A DNA stretch of 64,000 nucleotides from Symsagittifera roscoffensis (taxonomy: Eukaryota; Xenacoelomorpha; Acoela; Convolutidae). Positions within the stretch are counted from its first letter, which is position 1, and each line of letters opens with the position of its first letter. The translations under genes and the position numbers were made by a program. The notes under the pieces were generated by a model. That model worked only from the letters and a program-made list of their open reading frames with translations. It did not search any database and was not told the DNA's origin. The stretch spans positions 75,785,617 to 75,849,616 of the forward strand of contig NC_087063.1 in assembly GCF_963678635.1 (NCBI RefSeq), in the 5' to 3' direction. Shown here piece by piece: positions 10,485 to 20,760 of this stretch.

Positions 10485-12960
10485 ATGCAGCGTAGAGACT
10501 CGCTAGGAGAAACAACTAAGATTCCCAGGCGGAGCACGGGAAGCACGCGGAGGTTTAAATCTTGCCGTAAACAATCCTCGATTGTTAGTATCTCCGACGT
10601 CTTTGCTTGTGAAGCAGCAAGTGAAGGTCATAGTGATCTTTCAGTGAATGGAATGAACAAAAAAAGTGAGAAAAATTGAGATGGTGATGAAGGGCGGGAC
10701 GCCGAGGCTGGAGCGGCTAACATGACGCCAACTGATCGTTTCGAGGAAGGGGAGCAAACGTTAATCCGACCGACCTCCACCATCGCGAGGACCTAGAAGA
10801 GCCTGGCGAGGAAATTGGGCGGGAAGAAACCGAGAAAACTCATGAGACCTCGGAGCGTTCCGAGGTCGGAGTACGAGAAGAATTGTAGTTTAAGGAGACG
10901 TCCGTATCGGAGACCAAGAACAATAGTCGGAGAAAGGATCAATCCTCTCTAGTCAAGCAGGGCAAGAATGCGATGATGTCGAGCTTAAGTCCAAGATGAA
11001 AGCAACCAAGCTCAAAAGCGAAAAGAAGCTTCAAGACAATGTACGATAAACGCATGACGTCGCTCCGAACTGATGGATTGTCTTCTGGATATGACGGTCC
11101 AGCGCTGATGCACTCGGACATGGACTTCACACGTAACCCGAGACAGGAGAAGAGCAACAAAGCGTTGTCTGACTCGCCGACTAGACCAATGTCAGATGGG
11201 ATAACGATGGGAGCTTCCTTGACATACATTAGGTTGATGATATCGATGGGTACACAAAATGGTGATGCATCGTCGAGCACCAGGCTGCAACCTCAATTGA
11301 CGTCATCGTCCCTGGGTTTTACCCCAGTGCTTGGAACGGCTGGCGACTTGAGTGACATGTTTGCCGGTATAAGGGCAGGCTTTGATGAACTGCGACACGA
11401 TATGACCAAGAGGATGGATCGAGTTGAAAAAAGGGCTCAAAAAACCATGAAAGATTGAGAAACGAGCTGACAGACGTGAAGTCAAAAGCGAGAAGGGTTC
11501 AGGCCCAGCTGATTCGGGGCACCGATCAGTACCTGGCGGAACGCTTGGCGCTGGCAACCAAGGAGTCACAAGAAAGAGAGGTTAAGATGAAGAGAGAGAT
11601 CGAGCAATTACTGAACGATCACGCCAACACACCTATGCTCATACGACGACTAACCTGGACAAAAGACCAGAAGCAAAAACTGACCTTATGATGCGGAAAC
11701 TTGATGAGATCTTGAGCGGCAGCAACCGAGAGAATCGTTCCGATCCAACGAGGGACTCGCATTGGGCATTTGACGAATCCGGAACCCACAAATGTGCAGG
11801 GGAGCAGCCGAGATTTGAGCCTGACCATAGGGAGAGACCCAGGGCAGCCCCGTCGATGTCGGGTTGGACGGATCCAGCCGCGCCAGAAGCGCGTGCTACA
11901 CAGGAACATGTTTACCGACAATGCCAAAAGTCAGATCAGTGCCATATCTCACTACCGTCTCGCAGAATACGACGATGTACGATTCAATGTTTGAGCGTTT
12001 GCATAGATCTCTTGAAACATTTGTCACAAAACTCTGGAAATCAACTGAGAGAGAAGAGAGGTCACGTAGGACACTCAAAAAGCCAAAATCATACAAGGAT
12101 GAGTCAGATGGCTGCATCCACACCTGGATAGAAGTGAAGAAATTACATTTTAAAGAGGAGAATCTCTCCAAAAAACAGGAAAGCAGCGCAACGACAATCA
12201 ACTTAGAGGGCACGGCCCTGAGCTGTGTAATGGCGAAAAGGACTAATGAACCAGTCATTTTGCTCGCAAATTATTTGACAACTTGCTGAGTCGTTTCGGC
12301 TAAGGGGTGCAGGGTCATCAAGTTATGGTGAGCTTTGAAAAGAGGCGTGAAAGAGATGATGAATCCATAGAAAAGTAGGCAAAATAGTTACAGCAATTAC
12401 GGCAACTACAGCGGAACGATTACTGGCGCAAATTCCAGTTACTATAGACATCGTGATGACATGGATCAGAGGAGGTCATGTGCGAATTGTGGTTTGATGG
12501 ACCATCACGTTTCAGCCTGCTCTACTTATAAGCAAAACATGAAAGCGATAGGTTACTTTCTTGACGATCTTGATGCAAGCGACGAGGACCACGAAGAATA
12601 TGTGAGAGAACTCATAATGAAGTATGGTTCGAGATGCTTCTTCTGCAATTTTGAGGGACATTTTAAGTCGATTTATACTCAATTCTGGGATGCAGTGGCG
12701 GACGCGAACCATCCCCGCCATGAAGAAGCACTTTCAGGAGTCAAGGCTAGCCGAGCACGCCTAATGAACGAAGCCGAGTCGCGGAAGAAGGAGGTTACGC
12801 AAGGCTTATTCACGAAGAAGAAGGTGAAATGCCCCGAAGGTGAAATGCCCCGAAGGTGAGATGCGATTGCCCCGTACCTGGGGACAGAGTCAGCTAGTGC
12901 GCTCAAAGTAGACATTGGCCTAGATGCACGGACCGCTCTACCGTTCAGCAAGAGTTGGCC
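10485..12960 (+). pseudogene. GE1 gag polyprotein, degenerate
   Basis: Gag would form the capsid and nucleocapsid of the intracellular particle. The likely start is the ATG at 10485 (MQRRDSLGETTKIPRR). Frame then changes several times. Around 11455-11691 there is a charged, coiled-coil-like segment, around 12050-12290 a capsid-like helical segment, and at 12461-12859 a nucleocapsid. The first zinc knuckle is intact (CANCGLMDHHVSAC, C-x2-C-x4-H-x4-C). The second (CFFCNFEGHFKSIY) has lost its last cysteine to tyrosine. The matching knuckles in GE2 carry different lesions. The pattern fits a Ty3/gypsy gag; the capsid identity is inferred from position and composition only. Confidence 0.75.
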
Positions 12961-13462
12961 AGCAAAGAGGTTGAGCAGTGGGTAAGGTCCGAATTGGAAA
13001 ATACAGAGCTGCGCGAGAAACTTGACATTCTAGGAAAAACAGCGAAAGGAGAGGATAATCAGGAACCTAAGAAGCAGGGCATGAAATTGAATGTCATCTC
13101 GGGGACGATCTTTGGCATGACAAGAGAGAGGACGAAAATAATGTCGATCATATCGGGTGGTGAAGAACTTGAGCGAACCGTACCAATCACTGCGGCAGTA
13201 CGCCTGGACAACTAAGCGGACTACCTGAGACAGAAAGATCCCAAGCTAGATTCTAGGGCCCTGAGAGCGTTACTCACAACAGGCGGACCGAGTCAAATGA
13301 AAATAGATGGACACTACATTGAAGTCTATGGCCCATATCCAGTTCTGATGAATGTGGACGGCATAAACATTTACACGAAATCTCACGTGACCGATGCAAG
13401 TGACCAAGTAGGCCGGATCTACATCGGTCGAGAAAAGCTTAAGGTCCGACGAATCGGACAAA
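12961..13462 (+). pseudogene. GE1 gag-protease linker
   Basis: Two short open segments, 12955-13215 and 13297-13482, carry a helical charged region and a beta-rich region (YPVLMNVDGINIYTKSHVT). The second matches GE2 at 54365-54727 (YQVMLNVDGISIYTKTHVT). This is a conserved pre-protease domain of the family with no assigned function. One in-frame stop at about 13213 and a frame change separate the pieces. Confidence 0.65.
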
Positions 13463-13828
13463 ATGCCATACATGGGCTATGAAGCCGATCTGGCCGCGCA
13501 TATACTAGACGTGCGGGGCAGACAACTCTCCGTGAAAGGACAATTAAACACCGGAGCAGTGGTCAGTATCATGCCTCTGAGCACTTGGACCGACATGGGC
13601 TTTGATAGGTCGGATCTGATTCCGACTAACATCAAACTGGCAGCGGCTAATCAGGGTGCAAGTTACGTGACCGGAAGGATCTCCATCATCTCGTTGCAGC
13701 TAGGAGGTAGGCATCTCCAGATGAGTGCCCTGGTCGTCAAGAATCTTGCCGAGTCCGACCAGTTCGTCCTAAGACGAGATTTTGTGCGATTGACTTCGAT
13801 CTCACGATTGACCTCAACGATGGGTTGA
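13463..13828 (+). pseudogene. GE1 retropepsin-like aspartic protease, catalytic Asp lost
   Basis: The segment has the retroviral aspartic-protease pattern that would cleave the Gag-Pol polyprotein. The active-site loop reads QLNTGAVVSIMPL (about residues 27-39 counted from 13463), where families normally have D-T/S-G-A; here Asp is replaced by Asn at 13547-13549. Downstream hallmarks remain: a beta strand with LAAANQGASYVTG, then a hydrophobic VVKNLAESDQFVLRRDF stretch where an ILG-D motif is usual (here LRRD). It is separated from RNase H by a degenerate linker. With no catalytic Asp it cannot be active. Confidence 0.8.
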
Positions 13829-14470
13829 TGAGAATCAAGCACCCCGAGAGGAAGAATGAAAAAAAAACCAATTAAAAAAATCCGGATTAACCAAGCAAAG
13901 CTGCCATTTTCCTAGATAAGAAGGTTAGGTTTAAATCATTTCGGGCTGTAATAGCGACATTTAGGATAAGGAACCAAAATGAGCTTAAAAACAACAGACA
14001 TGTGTGTCTGGTTCCAAATCCCAACGCTAAAAGCTCAGCTATTTTAGGAAGAAGCTTCTCACTCACTCAGAGCGGACTTGTGTGCGTGTGTTGTTGATCA
14101 CAGAGGCAACAACGGTGACGATACAACGAGGCAACAAACATGGTGACTCATTGCTTCTGGGCACAGAGTATCGGAGTATGGAGAACTCAAAGAAACATGA
14201 AGTAACTGAATGTCCTTTACACGCCAACCAAGAATGCCTATTAAAGAGGATAAACGAATTGAAGTCTTTCAAAAAGTTTTTTTTTCGATGAAATCGGAGA
14301 CAGACGAAGGACTGTCTACCTGATCGAATTTTCCTGAGAGACCAACAGAAAAAGAACTAGCTTCGAACAGGCCGGTCGTACCTGAGATAGAGTACTTGAA
14401 AAGCAAAATATCAGATAAGGAGCTAGACTTGCCTAGAGTGGTGTTGAATCGGAACGCAGACGTTTTTGTC
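13829..14470 (+). pseudogene. GE1 protease-RT linker ending at the RT deletion
   Basis: The region is decayed but matches the linker of GE2 (VSIQRG-K- near 14110; ECLLKRINELKSF at about 14230-14270). It ends with a pre-RT sequence, VVLNRNADVF, at about 14440-14470. Directly after this, near 14470, the sequence jumps into RNase H (KVLSDTEMKYG), so fingers, palm and thumb of the reverse transcriptase are missing. No YxDD-type motif is found anywhere in the copy. Confidence 0.72.
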
Positions 14471-14763
14471 GCAGTAAAGTCCTGAGTGACACTGAAATGA
14501 AGTACGGTGCACCAAAGGCGGAAATGTTCACGGTGATCACTTTCGTTCAAAAGCACAGAGCCTACTTAGGGAGTGCTCTCTTCAAGTTGCGGGTAGACAA
14601 TTGTGCTCTTGCCTGGCGAAAGACTTATTCGATGGACCAAAGCTATAATGGTCGCTGGATCGTGCGTCTCGATGGCTATCACATAATCATAGAGCATCGA
14701 ACCCGTTACAAGCATCAAAAAGCCGACAGCGTCAGCAAAAATACTGAGTTCTATGAGCGATAA
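14471..14763 (+). pseudogene. GE1 RNase H, N-terminally truncated
   Basis: The conserved C-terminal part of a Ty3/gypsy RNase H is readable: KYGAPKAEMFTVITFVQKHR, then FKLRVDNCALAW (the VDN block) and TRYKHQKADSVSK. In the intact family this domain removes genomic RNA during cDNA synthesis. The first part of the domain is lost with the RT deletion. The last block normally reads H-N-A-D-S-L-S; here A-D is kept but neighbouring residues are changed. Confidence 0.8.
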
Positions 14764-15440
14764 GAGGAGAAGCACGCTAACCAGGCAGAGATCAAGGATG
14801 TTTTCTGATTTCTGGATGAGGAGACCTATGACAAGCTGCCAATCACAAAGTGGCTTGAGAAGTCCGGGCATCCCATAACAGGACACTTTGAACTTCCCGT
14901 GGAGACGGCTGCTGAGATAAAATTGTTGGCAATCCGATTCCGTTGGATTTGCTACTTCGATCAAACCTGGGGCAGCAAGAACTGACCAGGCTGGGTATCA
15001 ACAATATAGCCCTGCTAAACAAGACAGTGAACGTGGCACCCGATGTCATGCTGAAACTCCGTGACCTGCTTGACATAGAGGTTGAAAGACATGTCCATGA
15101 ATGGATGGAGACCATGCAGAGTTTGACAATCACCAAAAAAACGTAGAAGAGACCAGTGGCAATTCGGAGTCGGGAGGCTGAACTGGATTGCCGATCGACA
15201 GTGAATCAGTAAGTCAGTTCGATTCCGAGAGATGTCCTTCTGAGGACTTTGAATGTGGAGTGTCAACAATCGGACGCTACTCAGACAGCTCAAGAGGTCA
15301 GTGTTAAAATTAGATCCAGCGTAACGAGAAGATTTCAGTTCACTGAGACGAAGGAGGAGTACAAGCCGAGCCCGGACTGTTCGTCCGGAGACAAAACATT
15401 ATCCGCCTAGTGATGCTCCTTCGGGCCCGGACAAGATGAA
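14764..15440 (+). pseudogene. GE1 RNase H-integrase linker
   Basis: Contains a helical segment at 14943-15146 (MDLLLRSNLGQQELTRLGIN) that matches GE2 at 52619-52918 (LHLLLRSSLVKQELSRMNIN). An acidic, low-complexity region follows. These are family-specific linker sequences. In GE1 the zinc-binding HHCC domain expected before the integrase core is absent. Confidence 0.65.
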
Positions 15441-16424
15441 TTGTCCGGAGAGACAATGTCAAGGCGACCAAGGGACAGAAATTTGTCCAGGGAGTCGAGA
15501 AACATCATAAATAAATCAGAAGACGATGAGGCAGAATCCATTAGCTTACATGCAGACTCGCAGTCTCAGCCTTGGGAGAATGTGTCAGAAATTACATCCA
15601 ATTCTGACATCTCGGAAATCGCGATTCATTCTTTGCTAGTAGAATGGAAGCAGCGCGGGCTGGATAGAGAAACGCATCAAGACCCAGACAGAGATAGGTA
15701 TACCTCCGATGAGGAGGGCACGATAGTTGATAATGCCGCAGATGAGCTCGAGTTGATCGCAGTGTCGAAACGTCCGACTATTTTACTTCCGCATGCTACG
15801 GTTGTCTGACGGCCACGGGCTATAATCAAGTGCTGTAATGATTGATCATTCCACAAAGTATGAAGAAGCAGCTCGCTGTATGTCAGCATCAGCAGAGGAA
15901 ACCTGATAAATGTATGGATAGCGAGACACGGCTGCCCATTGACAATCCAATCAGACAATGGCAAAACATTCGTGGGTGATCGCACAGGCCCACTCGACCA
16001 CTTATCACCCACAAACGAATGGCCTGGTTGAAAGACAGAATCGCACATTAGTGTCCATGTTGAGGGTTTATCGCTCACGGTGCATGGAAGACTGGGATTA
16101 GCGTTTGGCGCAAGTAATGGGCGCTTATAACAGCACCGAACACTGTACCCCGGGAATAAGCCCACATATGATGTTAACCGGTCACCAGAAAGCCATTCCA
16201 TAAGCGTTTTTCTATTCTGAGTACGAGGTTAAGATAGCAGCACCACAACGTACGTGCGTGATGTGATCAGGAGGCGGCAGGAACTTAATGATCTATGCAG
16301 GAGGAACACGCAACAGTATCAAATTAAACAAAAAAGAAAATTTGATCAGAGGACTGCGGATGCAAAAACCTACTCAGTCGGAGACTATGTCCAGGAGGTG
16401 GTTCCACCAAAGTGAACCAAAAAG
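15441..16424 (+). pseudogene. GE1 integrase core, partly deleted
   Basis: After an acidic linker (15441-15809) the sequence joins abruptly to the integrase catalytic core near 15815 (TGYNQVL). The second acidic residue is present in TIQSDNGKTF at about 15940-15970. The Glu block (TYHPQTNGLVERQN) is present at about 16000-16045 but in another frame, after a short deletion. The first Asp block and the HHCC zinc domain are missing relative to GE2. Integrase inserts the cDNA into the host chromosome; this copy cannot be functional. Confidence 0.78.
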
Positions 16425-17226
16425 TTGCTGAAAAAATGGCGCGGTCAATTTCAAATAACTGAAGTGCACCAAGGAGGTCGTTTTTATCGGTTGAGCACCG
16501 GACGGGCAATTCATTACGAAAACATCAAGCCCCACAATGCCTCATCGGAGGACTGGTGTATCCCAGCCGACATGCATGATGAGGACTATTTGATGGTGGA
16601 CCCTGCCTGCGAGGTGAATGAGAGAGGCACGTGAGACAAAAACAACGGGAATGAGGTGGTAGATGATTGTGACCTGCCACTGGACCTGGATTTAACTGAG
16701 CGAGTGGAGGTTGACGACGTGACCCTCCCATATGCCGAAGAAGACTGAGACTGCCCAGAGCAAATTGAAGTTGATAACGGAGTGCAGGCTGCTTTCTCTT
16801 CACCATGGAAACACGCCAGGGCAACAAAGGAAGAAACAAGAAGAAATACAACACATATGGCCAGAACTTTGTCGTAGACAGATAAATTTTGAGCGATGCA
16901 ATGGACTCGATAGTGGGCCTGGACAAAATAGTGGTGCCACAAGAGATTGACCATGTTGGATCGAAGATCCCTCTGAGTTGGAAGTGGAGTTCGAAACTGA
17001 GATGAAACAAATGCACGAACAAGAGCTGCGAGTACTTCAATGGCTCCATGATCTACCTGCAGATCCGATGGAGACAATCTTGACGATTCAAGATGTCGAC
17101 AGGACTAGCAACAAAATTATCAGTAACGACAACACTGAGTCCAACTGGGTCGCTCCAGATGGTCCCCTACATTTTGCAGAATTCAATCTCGATCTTCTCG
17201 ATATTCCCGACGGGGACGAAAACTGA
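16425..17226 (+). pseudogene. GE1 integrase C-terminal domain and acidic tail
   Basis: The SH3-like C-terminal domain begins near KKWRGQFQITEVHQGGRFY (16430-16490) and runs on through ENIKPHNASSEDWCIPAD and DPACEVNERGT. All of these are matched by GE2 at 51279-51479. An acidic low-complexity tail follows in changing frames up to 17226 (ELRVLQWLHDLPADPMET, TIQDVDRTSNK). The tail is conserved between copies but resembles no named domain. Confidence 0.75.
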
Positions 17227-17379
17227 AGACTCACTCACCGTAACATTATGATAAGAAATTAAAATCGGCAAGAGAGACAAGAGCACTGGAAACGGAGGGC
17301 AAAAACGCTAAAAAACTGCCTTTTGGACGAGTTTTTGAATCATATTGTGATCTAATAAACCACTAGTCAAACAACATTA

Positions 17380-17841
17380 TCATCACAGATAGTGATTTCA
17401 TACTCGCGGAAGGTACGTGCGCTATAGCGTTAAGCGCGGATGTAAGTTTTAAAATAGGTAGCTCTAGCGGCCGACTTTAAGAGAGAGTACAAGAATATCG
17501 AGTTTTTAGGGAAACAGAGGCCTGGTGTAGTAGGGATGATAACGCTGCCCCCTGTTGCATCACAGGTGCCAGGGAAATATTTGTCTTTCCTAGTAACTAA
17601 GGCCACTGATAGACAATACGTAAATCTCGAAAGCTTGGTGCTGGCCTTTACTCGACTCAGGGATTTCCTGGTTGAGGGAGGAGTGACCTCTCTCTCTTTA
17701 CCAGTCTATGATCACAATAGGGGAAAATCGCAACCGAGAAAGCTATACGCCCTTGTACATGTAATGTTTTCGGAAATGGACATAGAGGTGTACTTACACA
17801 AGAAATATTATCTGAGCATATGCTTAAGCATGTGCTTATAG
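17380..17841 (+). pseudogene. GE1 conserved ORF between integrase and tail module
   Basis: A first piece (17380-17460) reads TDSDFILAEGTCAIALSAD and matches GE2 (TDNDFILINRTCAIAITAD). After a frame break, 17536-17841 reads QVPGKYLSFLVTKATDRQYV and ends near KLYALVHVMFSEMDIEVYLH; this matches GE2 at 50180-50461 almost throughout. It forms the C-terminus of the Pol-side coding region. I recognise no known domain. Its conservation in both copies shows it was coding when the elements inserted. Confidence 0.7.
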
Positions 17842-18275
17842 TTTGTGTTAAGTTTACTTTTTAGGCATTAAGATTAGGTTTTACGATATTGATTAGGTAT
17901 AAGGTTTTTATATGATAGTGTTGATGTGTGATGTTCGTATGTTATCTTATTGTTAGGTTATGTTTTATGTGAAGTTTTTGTCATGGAAATCTGGAACACT
18001 CCAGGTACGAAGGTGACAGCGCTCAATGAAGTTATTTTGACAGGATTGCAGGTGGACGATCCACCTTGGTACTAGCTTTTAGACTAAGAACAAGAAGAGA
18101 ATTTAAAAGGACTGTTTTTAAAAGAGGTGAATAATGTTTTATCTTGAAGATCAAACATCTCCTAAGGATTAATCTAAATTGTGACTTGTCTTTTTGATTG
18201 TGATTGATCGCGCGCTTGTATATTGATTTTGAATTGAAATCGAAGAAAGAACAAACGAGATCTACACAAAGAAGC
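17842..18275 (+). other. non-coding spacer between pol and tail ORFs
   Basis: An AT-rich stretch of about 430 bp without long frames separates the pol block from ORF A. GE2 has an AT-rich spacer of about 320 bp at the same place. It could carry a promoter or splice acceptor for the tail module; no specific signal is recognised. Confidence 0.5.
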
Positions 18276-19925
18276 ATGAGTGATACTAATGATTTGATTG
18301 ATTTCATCTCAATAACCCTAGGAACGTATTTAGACGAGATATACCCACGCTTGATTGATTGTAATTTTGGACTGGAAGAAGCGGAGTTGGCGATGTTCAC
18401 CGCCTCACTTCTTAATGCTATGGGAAGAGAAGACCGTGGGGAACGCCCCACAGAAGTAGTCCTAATGCTGGCTTTCGGCGAGTCTGGTGCCGCCGAGCGG
18501 AGCAGGAACCCACTCATGCGATAGAGACGCGGAAAGATGTCTGGGCATGACCTGGCTCGTGAGCCGGGTCTAGGCGAGTAGAGAGATTTTAGGTTGGGTG
18601 AAAAGCCAGTGCCGTTACGCCCCAGTTCCTCAGCGCAGCCTCTCTTCGGATCGAAAAAATCACTCGATGGGCCGCCCCAGTCGCATTCTGTGGACTCACC
18701 AACCGCAGCTCCACCATTCAAGAAGTTGAGAATGAACGAGATCAAAATGAAAACGGCGGAGACCAGTGAAACTCTCGAGAAGGGAGACAATAACTTGGAA
18801 GAATTGCGCGCCAAGTTGGAGGAGTGTAAGGAGAAAGCAAAGGATCGTGACGAATGGAAGAAAAAGAACGGCGAGTTACAGATTGCTTTCAGTGAAGAGG
18901 AGATCAAGCACCTGAAGGAGCTCTACAATGCGAGAGTAAGTAAGTGGTCACTGGATCTCTTGGCAATGATGAGCCCTGATACGATGGCCAATGCTAATGC
19001 TCAGGAGCTCTGTAGACCGAGTGAAGTGACTGTCCTCCAGCAACGAATGAGCCCGCCTTCAACCGCGAAAAAAACGATAACTGATCTCTCCGATATCTAC
19101 GTGGCACCTCAATTTCAGGCCAGAGCCACGATGCAGGAGATACCCCGAGCAAGAGACAGGAGCTTGGGTAGGATCAATCCTTCTCAGCGTGTCAAGCAGG
19201 GAGAAACAACAGATCTGACGGAACCGGCCGGTGTGGTACTGAGGGGAGCCAAAGCAAGGTCGCGAGTGATCGACATTCGAAAGGATCTCAACAACCGAAA
19301 GAACGTCGTGCAGGTGGCCGCAGGGCAACCGAGGGCGTGCCTGAATGGTATGACCTGGAACCCGGCAACGATCCACCAGCCCGTGCCAACTGCCAGCCAA
19401 CACCTGATCATAGCTGATAGCTTGGTGAGGGATCTTAAAGATAGCCTCGTGGTGGGGCAGACTGCTGTAATCTCCTTTGGCGGGGCCTCAGTGGCTCAAG
19501 TTATTAAAATGATGGAGCTGCAGAATGACGACAGTGTGGATACGCAAACCCTGAGGATAGAGACGAACGTCGTTTCGAAAAATCCTGTTACTTCTGCGGG
19601 GAAGTGGCAATCGCTGCCCGATCTGTCTCCTCAAAGAACCAAAGGAGAAATATAGGCCGAACACTGTGGTCTTGTGTACTGTCCATCTCAATCCGGACGC
19701 TGGATCACCAGTAGCCGACTATATAATGAGAATGTAATTAAATGGAATGTGATGATCAGGAACCTGACTTCGGAGAATCCCAGTGAGCTCCGGTTGATGG
19801 ATGTTGAAAGCACACTGAGAATGGTGGACCACGGTGCCTTGAGAGAGACGGTAGTTACTTCAAAACCCAATGGATCAACGACGCATTTCAAACAAAGAAA
19901 GAAGAAACGGAAACCGAGCTGCAGA
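18276..19925 (+). pseudogene. GE1 tail ORF A: N-terminal domain, coiled coil, SGNH-like hydrolase
   Basis: The ATG at 18276 (MSDTNDLIDFISITLGTYLD) matches the start of ORF A in GE2. The N-terminal helical domain ends near NAMGREDRGERP (GE2: IFGHDNRG). A charged coiled coil follows at about 18770-18930. From about 19395 there is an SGNH/GDSL-hydrolase-like domain: block I HLIIADSLVRDL (GDS changed to ADS, Ser kept, 19413-19421), block II SFGGASVAQV, block III with GTN changed to ETN (19560-19568), then VVLCTVHLNPDAGSP, and block V DGSYF (19847-19861) where the catalytic His is Tyr. Frames change at about 19560-19660 and in the C-terminal part. SGNH enzymes hydrolyse esters of lipids or sugars; this copy looks inactive. 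Confidence 0.75.
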
Positions 19926-20760
19926 CGTTGATCAACCCGGTGGCAAGGGGTAGCCCTGCCGGCAGGTTGAGATCCCACGTACCTCGGCCTCTAACGAATC
20001 GTCTAGGACCTCTAGCCACAGAGGCAAACGTGATGCAGACAAATCCCAGCTCTGATGTGAGGGAGGTTGGGGACCGCTTCTGCTCCCCGTGGTCGATCCT
20101 TGGAGAATCGACTTGGGACGAGAGGTGGTCCAACACAGGTGGCTCACCAGGCAACTACGAGCATCGCAACCCAACCTACAAGGACGCAACCGGCTTAAAG
20201 GATCTCAAAGCGGATCCTGCAGCGGTGATTGATATGAGCGAAATCAGTGAGTTGCTGAGGAACAGACCCGATCCCAGTCCCTGGGGACAATATAAAGCAG
20301 ACATGACGATTAAATTGAACATGAAGAACGGGCTGGACCTTACGGTATCCGGCTTGTACCGAATAGCGGGTGTAGATTGTTTTTTTGCCAAAGAGAAACT
20401 ATTTAGTTCCGCCACTACTCTGCGATTGGCAGATATGGAGGGTCTGCCCGGAGACAACACTGTGGGATCATTGAACACGAAGTCATTGACGGAAGTCCGT
20501 CAGCAGTTGAGAGAAACAGCCCCACCGAACCGTAAGGGGGAGTTTCTGGTGGAGACCAAACCCAACAACAAGCACGACAAGAGGTGCAGACAGTTCATGA
20601 AACCCCCGGGACAGTCCGCTGGCAAGTATTCAAGCGATTACCCTAGAAATAGTTCTGTGGAAGGCGATGAGAGAAGGTATGCACATCTGGAGTCACCGAA
20701 GGGAGATAACCTGTTTGCAGCCTATGACCCTCAGGAAAAGAAGCTGGGGAAATCTTGATA
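19926..20760 (+). pseudogene. GE1 tail ORF B, unknown function
   Basis: A 276-codon open frame (19928-20758). The N-terminal half is low-complexity, polar and proline-rich. The C-terminal half holds the conserved segment GLYRIAGVDCFFAKEKLFSS followed by TTLRLADMEGLPGDN, matched in GE2 by GINFSATTALRFAEFEGLPL. The frame is the longest intact piece of the module after ORF A. I recognise no family. It follows ORF A with essentially no spacing, so A and B may have been one polyprotein. Confidence 0.62.

Noticed and set aside
16525-17077. 174- and 163-codon minus-strand frames
   Set aside because: They are antisense to the integrase C-terminal domain and acidic tail of GE1.
18032-18907. 291-codon minus-strand frame
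   Set aside because: It is antisense to tail ORF A, whose plus-strand reading is matched by GE2; the minus reading has no counterpart.
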